Both the position numbers and the translations under genes were made by a program. From the NCBI RefSeq assembly GCF_000149955.1, contig NC_030988.1, positions 1,574,109-1,638,108 on the forward strand: 64,000 nt of DNA, in the 5' to 3' direction. Positions 23,925 to 36,356 of this stretch are shown here, one piece after another. Numbering within the stretch: the stretch's first letter is position 1; each line of letters opens with the position of its first letter. The notes below the pieces were generated by a model. It ran no database searches, had not been told where the DNA came from, and saw only the letters and a list, made by a program, of their open reading frames with translations. This DNA is from Fusarium oxysporum f. sp. lycopersici 4287 (lineage: Eukaryota; Ascomycota; Sordariomycetes; Hypocreales; Nectriaceae).

Positions 23925-25007
23925 CTAAAGGTTACGTGCCAGAATTCTCGCCTCGTGCTGGCATACTCTAAGTCTCTCATCTCTGGTCATCACATGTGCT
24001 GCATACTCACATGGACAACAGCCAAAGCTACCCATACCGCCCATGTGTTCCATACCCGCACTAACATCGCAATGGGCGGGAGCGAGCATGATAGGGAGGG
24101 GCAGCGCGGGGATAGGGGTTGTTACTTGAGTTGAGCACCCGGGCCAGTCATAGAGAGAGTGAGTGAACGCGGGAGTAGGCGACACATCGCTCACGGTCAT
24201 AGGACTTGTGTTTGAGTCGGCCCATGATGGGATACTAGGGCTTGAGGGAAGCGCACTCCATGAGTCAACAGCAACAAGGTTGCCGCAAAGACCATGTTGC
24301 GACCATATATTGTTGACAAGAGAGCTAGATAGCAGGGTAGGTTGTCGGACAACTTCAACGACGCAGGGGGAAGAGGGAGGTAGCAGAGGCTTTATAAGAG
24401 CACTGATGCAGTTCTTGACCTCCTCACTCTTGCCGCAGAGGAGTTCGCCGGTACCCCCCTCCTCAAGCCCCTCAAGGGCAGAGACGTGGGTGCAAAAAAC
24501 AAACTTATTGATGTCCTGGACAAAGTCTTCGTGAAGCCTCTTACACTGCTGCTCCTTGCCTGTCCAGTCGTATGTGCTGGCCTTTGCATCGACACAGTGA
24601 ATCACCTTGTGGTACTCAACGAGCGCATCGATGGTATCCTTTGTGAGCTTGTAGGAGACCTCATTTCGCAGAACCATGTCGACATGAACAACGTAAGCCT
24701 CAACATGGACGAGCACATAGTTCATGATGGCCTCGAATAGACGATTGCTGGCATCCCGCTTAAAGCCAGACTCGGGTGTCTTGGGTAGCATAAGCGATGT
24801 CAAGGTCCAGATGGCATTCGGCGACGAAAGAGTTTCGGTGAGACATCGCTGGTGCTGCAGTACGGAGTTAAGGGGGCGTTTGACCCTATTGATACGCTTC
24901 AGAGTTTGTGTGAGCCACTGTTCGACCTTTGAACCCAAGGCAACATCAACGGATGGAGCTCGAGGGGCAAATGCAGCAGCGGATGCTGGTAGGAGTTGCA
25001 CAGGCAT
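23925..25007 (-). CDS. Hypothetical protein, 360 aa
   Basis: Intact frame from ATG (25005-25007) to the stop at 23925. The N-terminal two thirds is predicted helical (SKVEQWLTQTLKRINRVK, RLFEAIMNYVLVHVEAYVV, EDFVQDINKFVFCTHVSAL), and the last third is Pro/Ser/Thr-rich with a Cys/Gly cluster (MGGMGSFGCCPCEYAAHV) near residue 330. There is no signal peptide and no clear membrane span. I do not recognise a family. Length and absence of stops over 1.08 kb in a region full of decayed sequence support it as a real gene, but without conservation data it stays an orphan. Confidence 0.6.
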   Translation of the reverse strand: MPVQLLPASAAAFAPRAPSVDVALGSKVEQWLTQTLKRINRVKRPLNSVLQHQRCLTETLSSPNAIWTLTSLMLPKTPESGFKRDASNRLFEAIMNYVLVHVEAYVVHVDMVLRNEVSYKLTKDTIDALVEYHKVIHCVDAKASTYDWTGKEQQCKRLHEDFVQDINKFVFCTHVSALEGLEEGGTGELLCGKSEEVKNCISALIKPLLPPSSPCVVEVVRQPTLLSSSLVNNIWSQHGLCGNLVAVDSWSALPSSPSIPSWADSNTSPMTVSDVSPTPAFTHSLYDWPGCSTQVTTPIPALPLPIMLAPAHCDVSAGMEHMGGMGSFGCCPCEYAAHVMTRDERLRVCQHEARILARNL

Positions 25008-27157
25008 GATTCTTCGTCAGATGGTAGTAGAAGCAGGATGGATGTTGGACCTGATTCTTGTAAAGTGCTCTAGATGCACAGTCGCAACTTGAGAGGGATA
25101 TGACCAAGATACGTAAGGTATTTAACAGAAAAACGAGAGCTCTCACAATACAGGCAAACAATTCAGCGGAGCAGATAAAATGTCGTTGCTTCGCGATGTT
25201 CGCTAGCGCCAACAAACCTGTCAAGGATCACCTGGATGAACATGTCAACAAAACCCCTGCATATTCCTCCTCTGCACCATATTCCAGTAGCATTTACATG
25301 GAAATGTAGGCCGCCTCTCCATGCTTTTTTTGCACATTGTCTGATACTAACTCGAGCCAGGCTAGCTAGGAACTGCCAAGTAAACCATACAGCTCCGTGT
25401 GGCTTGATTCGAGTGAAAGGAGGTTCGACAGTCAGCACAAAGCGGAAGGTATGTAGGATGTGTATCCACATGCGTATTTCCATTCTGACTGTAGTAGCAT
25501 TAATATCCAGAAGTTGTATTTACTTTTGCTACCCCATAATCTTCATTATGTCAGTAGACCATGCCCCTGTTTGAAGACGCTAGCAGGCCGATAACTACTG
25601 ATTTGTGACTCCATTTGGAACGTTAAATAACACGCACCAGATCTTTGACAGATTAACTTGCTGAGAAAGCTTGATTTAGGCTGGCTTGACCTCTCATAGT
25701 AATATGGCTCCCTTTCTTGTCGTTTAAGCGTTTTCGCCACTGCCTAAAAACGGGGCTGAGGTGTGGAGCCGGCGAGTGCATCAGAAATTTGTCACGGGAT
25801 GTCCAAATAACAAGGTCGACAAATTTAGTAGATGGTTGCCGTTCGACGAATAGGTGATAAGAGCGGCAACGGGATACTTTGTGAGCAAACATCGAAACTT
25901 GCCTCCATTGATGCATGGTGACGCGCTAAAGATGAACTTGGTACTGGACCTATGCGCAATCAAAACACCGCCTACTTCTTCCCATTCCAGTGCCTGAGGA
26001 CATGCGACTAAGTATTCTCCTGTTGAGCGATTGGAAGTCTCCACCTGTTGACTGCTTCATCCCCTGTCCCATACCCACCTCGGGATCGCCGACCACCCGT
26101 TAGGGGGACAACAAATCACCCGCTTTAGATTAGGCTAATCCTAACAATCAACCACAATCGCTGCAATATCGCGCTTTGTTTCTCTCCATCCAAGGTCACC
26201 ATATGGTGCAATGTGAAACACCGCCATGGCTTATGAGAACCACGACGGACCTGCCAACCATCATAGCAACACCAGCAACTGTCCAACACGCTCCTCGATC
26301 GACCAGCGTCTGTAGAGCTTCCCTCAACCTTCTGCACCACCTATCACCGATGAAGCACCGCATCATGCGATGGAATCTAAGAAGAACCGACCTCCAGCAG
26401 GCCCCATTGAACCAGTCAAATTTCCAGTCAATCAACATGGACCCCGGCGTTCGAAAGGCAGTGAAAAGTTCAGGAATCCAGGCTCTTCTTGACGATATCG
26501 ATGGAACAACAGCAATACAACTTCCAAACATATTGGGTAAGCCCTCGTCTATCCGCGCAAACAGAGGACCTTGGTGCGGGGTCGGCTGTTCATCACGGCA
26601 ATTTTTCAGGTAATTGAATGGCATTGCACTCAGTTAAATTGTTACCACACCCAGCTTCATGCTGTATGTAGATGGGGTTCAAGACAAAATTAATTGGTGA
26701 CATGCGATTTGACAGTTCAATCAATGCTACAGCGAGAACGAGAAATGCCATTTGAGGCCATTCTTCCATCAGAAACGGAAAATGCCAGCTCTTGCTGTAA
26801 TCACAATCGCCAGCCCTTGATTGTTGCCTGTACAGTCACAATAAAAACCTCATAGCTCTGGACAAAGTGGAATGGATAGAAAAAATAGAGTCCTTTCCTT
26901 TATCGGCTCGTGTCAACTTGGTTGTAGATACCAATGTACTGGCCTGTTGCAATTGACCCGGCGACTCGCTCCGGCTACCTTGCTGCTAAAATTAACTGAC
27001 CCCCACATTCCGATACCAGATGCCTTGAGGAACGAAAGGCGTCAAGAGGACGGACAAAAAGGCGGGGCCAGGCCAGATCCCCACTCAAAAATTCACGTGA
27101 ATTTGAACGTGTCATCGCCGTGTCGAACCCCACTCGCGTAGTTCGCGCCAAAATTCC
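25008..27157. other. Stretch with only doubtful coding fragments
   Basis: On the minus strand at 25781-26044 there is an open frame without an ATG that reads partly like protein (STKFIFSASPCINGGKF). On the plus strand 26204-26640 holds two overlapping frames, one with MDPGVRKAVKSSGIQALLDD before a possible GTAAGC donor. Neither has a partner exon or motif. The 3' end of the Helitron should lie at the right-hand edge of this stretch, but I could not fix a CTRR terminus with hairpin. Confidence 0.35.
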
Positions 27158-30100
27158 TCAACGTTCCTCTGCAACGTCTGCCCTGCACCAGTCCCCGGTG
27201 TTGGCTTCCGACCAAATCATCGACTCTGTTTGCCTCACTGTCTGTTCGCTCATCTCCTCCAATCTCAGCTCAGCTTGTGCCATCTCCACTGGCACCACGT
27301 TTCCCACGAAGTCCCTGTCTCGCGCCTCGGAGAGTAGCATGATGCCGTCAAGTGATCTGCACCTCGACAGCTGAACGTACAGACTGTATGTGTCACACTG
27401 GCTTGGAACCAGCAGGCCGTCGATGTTCGTGGTTCTTGTCCCCCCGGAGCTCTAGAGCGACCCTGTCTAACTTCTCGCCTGTACCTTGTAGTCCGTACAT
27501 GCGAACGCTGGGGCGCACGGCAAGCCCTTGCGGGAAACGTCATGTTGCTGCCATGGCCGCTTTCTTACGCACTCGATTTTGGCACTTACAGGCGTCAAGA
27601 GCATGATACCTGCAGGCATTCCGACAAAGTGGAGGTCGCTCGTCGTCTCCGACGTTACCAGAAGCCCCGCGGGCGGCCCGAAGTGGAGGACTGTATCAGC
27701 ATTAATCCCAAGGCCCGGAAGGCCTTGTCGAGAACAACCCCCACTGCCTCATTTCTAGCGTCGTTGACACGTCTTAGTCCTTGATGCATATCCTGTTTCA
27801 CGACCACCAGCATGCCGAGGACAAACATAAACACGGCAGGCACCGATATAGCGCTATCATCGCCTTGGCCCAAAATCATGACCGCTTCTTCCTCCGTCGG
27901 CTTACCGTCTTTCCACTTATGCTCGGAAACGAAGGTGTGGAGAGGGGCATGTCGCTGCCTCTGGAACGCGAGTGTTGCCTCTACATTCAGGTTCCATCAG
28001 TTCCTGTTGAGTGGAGTCACCACTGCGATACCCGACTCCCATGGAATGCGTCTCTCCTCGTGATAGCCGTTGCTGTTCAGAAACTCGACACGTGTTATGA
28101 GCCTGCGTAGTCGTGGATCTTGCGCGGCACGAACTTTTTCCTTGGGCACCACCACGGTGAACTTCCTCCACAGGACGTAGGCGACGTCGTGTTGTCTTTG
28201 CTGCTCGAGACCGAAGCCGTGGCCTTGCCCGCGTGGGAAGCTTGAGCTTGGGAGCAGTATTGACCACTCTTGTACTGGACGAAACTGGTGGAAGTCCCCG
28301 CAAAATATAATTACTGGGATATCGCCGAAATCTTCAGTCGACTCTCGAAGCCTCCGCAGCTGCACATTGACGGCGTATAGCATCCTCGCACCCAACATGC
28401 CGACCTCATCGATGATCAGTGCATATTTCTCTTGCCAGTCCATCTTGGCCTGCCCGTCGATACGACGGCCTGCCGAGCTAGATGGCGCGCCTGTTCTTGT
28501 ACTCGTGTCTCTGGAGAAGTTGCAAGCTGAATGGATGGTGATTCTATTAATGTTTGCCGCCGTTGCAGTCACGAGCAAGCGATGCGACTGTGACCTACGG
28601 CGAACAGCTCGGCGATGGCGGCGATGACCCGCGATTTGCCGGTACCTCCATTGCCTCCGATGAATAAGCATAGCTGTGCGGTGCAATGCTCATCTCGGCG
28701 CACCTGGTCAAGTTGGCGGCAGATCAGCCAGAAGGCTATGCTCTGTCTTCTGTTGGGCGTCAGGGATTTGGCCACTTGTCTCCTGACCTCACAAAACGAT
28801 GTGAACAGGCCGAACATGATGCTTGTTGATGGATTCGTGTCCTCCATCCAGTCGGCAGTCGCGGCCTGGCCGTTCTGTTGCTCTAAGTCTTCGGACCCTC
28901 CGCGTGCTGTGGCTCTGTCGATGGGTATCGTAGCGCCCGGCCAACTCTGCATCCCCTGAAAAGCCTTTTCCCGGTCGCGGGAGAGGCTGATTTGCTGCGA
29001 CTTGATAGCCCTTAGTTGCTCTTGCCTTGGCGTTCCCGTACTCGAGACGGTCCCTTGAGGAGGGCTAAGGCCATCGTTCAGGATGATCGCGGCATTCAGG
29101 CCCTCCTCGGACGCCAATGCGGTCTCCTAGAACTAGTACATTTGCTCGACTATTGCGGAGAGCTCTTTCGACGCGGCCGTTATCACCGTTCGTGTTATCG
29201 CATTCCTCAATACATCGATCAGGCGGGTCGCTGTACCGATGCCATCCGGCCGATACCCTGCTGCGTTGTGCTCTCCATTCCTGTCGGTGCTGTGCGATCC
29301 GGTCGCATCAGCAATCGGATCGCTTTTTCCTGACAGGACCCCACTGCCGGGCATCCAACGCCCCATCCTCGGCGGATCGCCGCAGCAGTTGTATGTTATC
29401 TGCTAGCTATGCAATGCGCCTGGGAGGACACGCCTTGTGTCTTTTACAGATGTTGTTGGTGTCATCAGGGTCATCAGTTGCCTCACACAGGAACATGTCC
29501 CATGGACAAAGAGCGGAATGTGTTGTACTGCTGCTCTGACGCAGTTTGCGTGAGTCAGTAGGGCTCTGCGTCGCGGCCACACGATAGCCTGTTGCTTCGG
29601 TCGCTGCAGCGTCTGATCCATGATTTGGATGATGACCAGGACCTGTCTACTTCCACTTCACCAGAGGCGATACCCTGCCCCTTCCACTTCAGCTTGACGA
29701 CCGATATGTAGTCGTATAGAGCGAGACCCTCCAAAGCCTGCCGAGTTGCAGATACGCTTGTAACAATGAGATCCTCTGTCCCGCCTTGCCCAGCATGACC
29801 GTCTCTCCAGCCTGCTCGTATCCGTCAACCCTACCAGCAGCGAGTCTCAAAAGGTGCCACCACCGGAAGACATGCCAATACATGGTGCACACGTTCAGGA
29901 ACGTCCAGGCACTGCTGTTCGTGAATTCCTTGCCACAGCCCTGGCAATAGGCCACCACCTCGGCCTGCGACAAAGCTCGTTCCGTGCAAATTCGATTGGC
30001 GACGCACAACAGGAGCTGCCAAGTTTCATTTTGTCTCTCCGCGTTTCCAGTCGAGTTTCGTGTGTCATTCAGCTGACTTCTGGCCTTGCCGTCACTCGGG

Positions 30101-32857
30101 AGCCAGGTCAGCTCTTTGGCTGCCACGATCCTCTTCCACACCGGGTCCTCAACCTTGGTCGCATAATTTGTCACGTAATATATCAGCGACAAGCCCTTGC
30201 ATTTCGTCACGATGAAAGAGATGTCGTAGTTGTGTCGCAACCCCATAGCCATCGCTTTGTTTCATCGATTCACTAGCCCGTGACCGCGTCGGATGCGCAG
30301 AAGTCCGTCCTTCGTGAAACATGTCTTCTCTACCACTTGCCAAGGTGCGCCAAACCGGTAAGGATTTCATTCTGTTGTCTGCCAATGACATACTTGACGC
30401 ACGTTGGACTATGCGTGTGGACTTGTACAGCGCCGGCACAGAAGTTTGCCTCCTCCCCGAAAGATGCGGCGAATTGACGCGTATTGCCTATCAGCCTAGA
30501 AATCCCTGCCGTTACCAACGTCTTCGCTCGCATGACAGCCGATGCTCCTTCGTCAAGATCCTGCTGGACGTGTCAGTTGTTCTCGGTTCTATGCCTCGAC
30601 TTGGTGAACGACGAACCTCCGAGAATATGCTGTCCACGTAATCGATCACTCGTTTCCGGTATGCGACGTGCTCCTCTCCCTAAACATCCCTCGAAAGAGT
30701 ACTTAGATGCATGTTTCCCTGGAGCCAGAGGAGGCCGTGAAGGTGGAGAGCGCCCCTCTCGTTCGTCTCTACCGCCACGTTGTACTGGCTGACGAGGACA
30801 AACACCGACTCCTCCCCAACGTTCACGTAATGTTCAAAACACATGGACACTTTCCGGTGGAAGAAGATGGCCAAACTAACAGAATCTGATATGGCGAGTC
30901 GGGCCCTCTTGTACGCTTGATCAAGACCTAGAAACTTTTCGGCTTCCTCGGTTTCGCGGGTACGGCACGCTGTCAGCTTCAGCTTGATCGGGTTAGTGAT
31001 ATCGTTCGGGTTGAGCATGTACCAGATCGCAGGAATGCTGTAACGAACTATCAGGGGACTTGATCTTCCGCCGCATGGTCAATCGACTTTCCCTTGACAT
31101 TGGTTGACGATAGCCATATAATGACAGGCTCCTCAGCAGCTGGTTTACAGCCGGATCTGCAGTCTTACCGGAGGACTCCAGCTCGATACTCGCCTTTTCG
31201 AGCCTTGCGGCTGTCAATTCCTTGATTGTGTGCTCTACTTGTGAAAAATCGCTATTTCGGATGCTTGCCATACTTACTCGGCGGTTCCTCGACCGCACCC
31301 TTATATTGAAGACGAGAAAGAGGAAGCCGAAATGCGACGCAAATCCCCCACCGTGTCGCTGCACTAACTTTGCCCATGCTTCTGTCAGACATTACGTGTA
31401 TTTGGTCCATTGATCCAGATTGGTATATTCATTTTGTCTTATGATCAAGTTCTGCCCCTTGGAGGTTTTACCATTTCGGCTGTAATCTTAAAGTATCCCT
31501 GGTTGCACGTAACACCCAGTGTCTGTTCAACAGCTTCTTGGGTTATGTTCCGCGATGAAACCTGCCGTCACGCAGCGAACTCTGCCTCGCAAATTTGGAG
31601 AGCAGCCTCTCTCTCAGCAACGACCCATTCTTCGACCTGTCGGGGTCCGCCCATGCCTCTGGGGAGCAAACTGGGGAACGTTCTTGCCAGGTACCACGTG
31701 TCGAAATGATCAGCAAAATCCTCGCCGCGAGAAATAGCAAGGCTGGGCTCGGCAACTCGGTTATACCACACCTTGGCCGACGCTCTGCACGCATTTCTGC
31801 GCCACTGGTCCTCGACCGCGGCCTCGCCCATGGACTCGAGAAGATGTCGCAGATTTCCAGCGTCAGTTATGTCGGGCCAGCCATCTAAGTCGAATATACC
31901 CGATGATCCGGTCTCGTAAAGGCGCTCGCCCTTGTCATCAGCCCCGCGCCCATCGTCCCTATTGACGCAATCGTAACCGGTGGCCACACCAGGTGCGTTC
32001 TGTTCCTTTAACAGCGCCCCAACTATCTCCTGAATGTCGATCGGATCGTGGTCGTCAATGCCACGCGCTGTTGGCGGAACGATATGTGCCGTCTGCGTCT
32101 TCTCCCTCGCCGATGGCTCGTTCCGCTCCAATCGCTCAAAGACTTGGGACGGCACGCCGTGTGCTGGTGTATCCCAGCTATTCATTTCAGCTATGTCAAT
32201 ACTGATGTCGTCATATAAATGGTTATGCCTCTTCAGCCACGGCAGCGCTTTCTCGACGACACTCCGCCGCACTGATAATAACGCCAGCAGATCGCTTGGC
32301 GCCGGTTTCTCCCTGGCCCTGCCACGACACATGGATATCATCCAGCACCTTTAATAGCGGATGGGGGAGAACATTCTTTACGAGCTCCTGAACGTTGTTC
32401 GGGAACACTGTAATATGCCCTTTCACATGCCTTGGATACGCCCTGCCTGTGTCCGTCTGAGATGCTATATCTGGTGATGAAGCCGTAACACGAGTTCAGC
32501 GCAATCAGCTTCTCTTCAACGGGGGTAAGCCCTTCAACTGTCGGGAAACATATGCTCGCAACCCAGTCACGTATGGAGCTGCGCTGCTGGAGACAACACA
32601 TCTCGCCTGAGGTGCCTCAAGCAGTCCGCACAACTGCGAATATTCTGCCCCGCCGGCAAGCACCGAGGGCATTTGAAGGGTGAGTCGCCTGGTTTCTTGA
32701 TAGGAATTGCTGTCCACCAATCCCACCCGACATCCTCTAGCTCAACCCCGCCATACTTCCGATAACAGAGCAGGCAAGTGAGAGTTGGCAATGTCTTCAT
32801 GTTATGGAACGCCTTGTAGAAGTTCTGAACTGTCTTGACCTTGCTCTCATACGGCAC
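27158..32857 (-). mobile_element. Helitron, frameshifted Rep/helicase remnant
   Basis: Read right to left on the minus strand, fragments follow the order of a fungal Helitron RepHel protein. They are: a Cys-rich N-terminal part with CPRCLPAGQN (about 32650); GHITVFPNNVQELVKNVLPHPL (32420 down to 32350); PRESRxTMRRKIKS-like segment with RQPMSRESRLTMRRKI (31060); LNPNDITNPIKLKL (31010); the Rep HUH motif LHLHGLLWLQGN (near 30710); FCAGAVQVHTHSPTC; and the Rep tyrosine segment YYVTNYATKVEDP (near 30170). The Pif1-like helicase follows: Walker A GGNGGTGKS (near 28640), Walker B LIIDEVGML (near 28400), GDFHQFRPV (near 28280), and C-terminal LLSEARDRDFVGNVVP (near 27310). Such elements transpose by rolling-circle replication. 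At least eight frame breaks make this copy inactive. The true ends (TC 5', CTRR 3') were not found, so limits are minimal. Confidence 0.85.
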
Positions 32858-33099
32858 AGACTCGCATCATTCCTACCTATGAGACAATCGTTCCTTCTCG
32901 GTGAACTCTACTTCCAGCACCTGCAGAATGTTGGCAAAAACTTAGACCTGGACTTCCTCGCCAATGCTCTGGCGGTCTTCTCTTCCGATGCGCTTCGGCC
33001 CCGACCGTCCTGCCTCGCATTTCACCCTTTATGCCGCGACCATACGTGATGGAAGCTATGGGGGCTTCGGGAACCTTTTTGGCAAAGCCAGTACCCATG

Positions 33100-34203
33100 C
33101 TATATCTAGATCCTGCCCATTTGTTATCTGTCTCGACAGATGACCAGCCAAGCTAACACACTGCTAAGCAAGACGGAGATCAACCCCAGGTATGGAAGTC
33201 CTTGGGCTTCTTTATTTTGCAAGTGAAAAGATTATTTGTAATGAAATTCAGCAATAGGGGCAGAAGTTGCTCACATAAGTGAAGAGGCTTCTACCAGGAA
33301 CCAGCCATAACAAAGCGGCGGTCAGGTCACTACGCATAAGGCATATTCGATAGACGCATTCGACCAGGGGATTCCGTCATGCCACCTCTATTATACACCT
33401 CCAGATACGCTTAAGAGCGTGATACAATGGAGTGGCGCTCTCGGCTGATTTGTTAGCATTCTAATTCTGTACTAGAGCAATACGAAGTAGAGATGGGCAA
33501 TGTAAGAACCAGTCTGTGTCATGCCCTAGATTATTAAATAGTAGGACTACAGTTCTTTTCTTGTACCTACACTCTGAAGTGGTATTCGTACTACCAGCTC
33601 GAACCGGTCTTTTGGGACGCCCTTGTCTGTAGGTTGGTAGCAAGTAAGCCCAAGCAGAACACGGGCAATAGAAACTGACCCGCCAGCGTGGAGACTTGGG
33701 GTAAGTTCACCAAGGGTGCCGAGACCATGAAACATGGGCACGAGGAGAATTGGGCCGGGATTTTGGAGAAGTAAAACAAAGACAAGGGGATGCGAGAGTA
33801 ACTGAAGTGCAGTTAACAGCACTTTAAACTTAGAGTCTAGGTCATAGTTACATAAGATTGAAAACCGTTGTGTATCTTACACCTGTTTAAAGCAGAATTA
33901 TCAGTCGACAGCCAGCAGTAAATAATGATCATTTCAAAGGCGAATGGAGTGATTCATGCGACATTACGTAGAGATAATCGAACAATACAGGAGAGGAATC
34001 TATTATTCATCCATTTCATGGTAGAAAGAGTAGCGGCCTTGTCAAGAGGTTATAATAAGAAGGCGTTTGCGTCGCGATATCCTAATTCATTGTGTAGATG
34101 TACTATATAGGTGCTCTTAACTAGCTTTTCTTACAGCTATAGCCGTTCGAGTCTAGTGAAGTAGACTATAATGATACGAGTAACTTTACATAATGCCCCC
34201 ATC
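33100..34203. other. AT-rich stretch, no gene called
   Basis: About 1.1 kb, AT-rich with many TA dinucleotides, between the Helitron and the small orphan gene. Only short frames occur. It may be point-mutated repeat DNA, but no terminal repeat or domain was recognised. Confidence 0.4.
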
Positions 34204-34702
34204 TCATGCAATTTCCTCAGCTATGTCATAGATTTCGTACTGTATGTCTTGCATATCAGCTCTCATATCCTCTATTGCCATTGCTAAGTCCTCAAGTCTT
34301 CTAATTAGAAAGTAAAAGTGGATCTGGCCTCGTGAGCTCCTGTGGACGTCTCGATGGCGTGTGTTTGGGGTCGGAGACTCGCTTGAGCTGGCGAAACTGG
34401 CTCCCTCAATATTCTGGGGTGCCCCGCGTTCGCCGCGCCTTGTTATACGTCCGTATCTTTGGCTCAACGTTGATTGAGGAACTGGAGGGGTTTGCGGAAT
34501 CGAGATTCCACTATCCCCATCAGAATCAGGGACAATGAAGGCATCAGAATCACCGCTATCGTCTAGACCACGTTCGCTATGTTCTACAGGGTATTAAGAT
34601 CTAGTAATATGCAATTTTAAGATTAACACCCATACCTAAGGCTGAAACCGCTTCGCTCATCGAATCGACGAAGGCTTCGTGGTCATGAATGCGGCGATAC
34701 AT
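34204..34702 (-). CDS. Small two-exon protein with acidic middle and coiled C-terminus, 148 aa
   Basis: Exon 1 is 34702-34636 (ATG at 34700-34702) and exon 2 is 34583-34204. The 52-nt intron 34635-34584 has donor GTATGG and acceptor TGTAG, and joining keeps one frame of 148 codons. The start is basic (MYRRIHDHEAF), followed by an acidic Ser/Asp-rich stretch (residues about 25-50, DDSGDSDAFIVPDSDGD), a Pro/Arg/Ser linker, and a heptad-like amphipathic helix at the end (LIRRLEDLAMAIEDMRADMQ) likely to form a coiled coil. I recognise no family. Being intact, spliced and compact inside AT-rich repeat territory makes it interesting; it might be lineage-specific or element-borne. Confidence rests on the clean splice and absence of stops. 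Confidence 0.65.
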
Positions 34703-35074
34703 TGTTGGGTGGTGTAATAATATTATGCTGCCACTAGCAAATAAGTCGCGTCTCTTAGCGAAAAGGAAACACGGGAGGGAAGGGGGGTTCTATAAGATAT
34801 ATATACCACAGGTACATCATATGTATTGTTATGTCATTTGCTCACAAAGCTGTATGGTCGTACTACTTCAGCGTCGATTTGCGGCTTAAGCAAAACTTGG
34901 CCATTACCTCCGGTCAGATACCGTGGAATCGCACTGGGTAAAGCATAATATGAAATGGCGTTTTTCATGCCAGATTCACTTCCAGTCTAGTATCAGTCAT
35001 CTGCATCTACATTGCAGTAGCGGATTGTAAAGGTCTAGAGGATCCTCTGCCCTGTCTGCGTTTTATATAAAGCG
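34703..35074. other. Spacer between two orphan genes
   Basis: About 370 AT-rich bases upstream of the 148-aa gene and downstream of the next one. No motif seen beyond a run of TATATA at 34796-34804. Confidence 0.4.
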
Positions 35075-36048
35075 CTATTTTGAACCGTCTTGCTGTGTGG
35101 AGGTCAAGGGGGGACAGAGGACGTGTAGTTTTTCAACAGTTTTTTGTTTACTTGAGCCAGTATAAGTCATCACGAGTACTTGAGATCCTTTTTGGCCAGA
35201 GTAAAGATGACAAATAGATGTTTCCGTAGGAGGTATGTAGTTTGAAACGATGGCCGCCCGCCGTCTCTCTTCGCGAATCTTGTTGACCATCTCCTGCATC
35301 GCGCCTTCTCCATGATCTTCGTCGTATCGCCCTGAGTCGATGAGGAACCTTGCTTTCGGAATTCCGTTGCAGTTATAGTCGGGGCTTTGCGACATGCCTT
35401 TCATTCTACAAAGTTGGTCATCTCCGATCACCAGAGGGGTCGGGCTAGTCCGCGAAGCTTGGACCATGGCATGGAATAACGTCATCGTAGATATATCGGC
35501 AATGTCTATGCTATCAGAAAAGAGGTTAATAAGAAATGATCAACAGTGTCTTCTGTCGGAGCAGCATTACATACAGAGACTGTGGTCCGCGACCGTCATC
35601 TTCGTCATGAGCCGAGATGAGCAGTCCAGACAGCATGGTCAGCTCAAGCTTGCGACGCAAATTTGCAGATCTGCAGTGACATACACAGCACGATTACCAA
35701 AGTCTTTATTGAGGACCAAGCAGAGGGAAAGCTGAGTGGAAATGTGACTCTCCCAGCACCCGGCATATTTTCGCCGTGGGCATCAACCGAAAATGTTTTA
35801 CGTAGAAAAATGATCCAAGACGCCAGTTTTGGAAGGTGCAGCTCTCGTGAGGCCTGTGGCATACTCTATCCATCTAATGCCTGAACAGATTGTACAGCAT
35901 CTGAACATACTTTGTTCAGGAAGGAGGCAACTGCCATAGCAGTGCATCCTCGTGAAACAGCTTTATATATGCCTGTTAGACAGGGCGTTTCCTTGGGGTT
36001 GTAAACTACCCTAGAGCCAAGCTCATGATAATTAAGCCTTGTTGACAT
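35075..36048 (-). CDS. Hypothetical protein, four-exon model, 243 aa
   Basis: Proposed exons are 36048-35911, 35863-35802, 35670-35575 and 35510-35075. Introns have 47, 131 and 64 nt; donors are GTATGT, GTAAAA and GTATGT. Phases agree throughout and give 243 codons: MSTRLNYHELGSRVVY..., FLNK, YATGLTRAAPSKTG..., SANLRRKLELTMLSGLL..., IDIADISTMTLFHAMVQAS..., ending in LTSTQQDGSK. The first acceptor is a GAG, less usual than CAG or TAG, and is the weakest point. The protein has no signal peptide, mixes helical and strand-like parts and contains no motif I recognise. The clean frame over four exons is the main support. It could instead be a gene in early decay. Confidence 0.5.
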
Positions 36049-36356
36049 CGTGCCGCGTCCTGATGCCTACATGATACAGAAATGAACAGACGAGGTCAGC
36101 TGAGTGACCTCGACTTGATAGTCGACTTCATGATGGCAAATGGTGGGACGACATGCAAGATTACCCCTTCGAACGTGAACCTGTCACCGGCGTTTGGGTG
36201 TTGAAATTGCTTTTCGGGATGGTAACATCAAGTAGGTGGTGACATCATACTCAGCGTCTAAAAAAGAACACAAGCCAATGGGCTGGGTGACCCGAACAGC
36301 CCGAAGTGGCTGGGCGAATTGAAGGGTCAAATTTTGACAGTTCTCGAGCCCACCAT

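Noticed and set aside
26196..26624. 142-aa minus-strand ORF with an ATG
   Set aside because: It overlaps equally plausible plus-strand frames, none has a motif or partner exon, so neither strand can be chosen.
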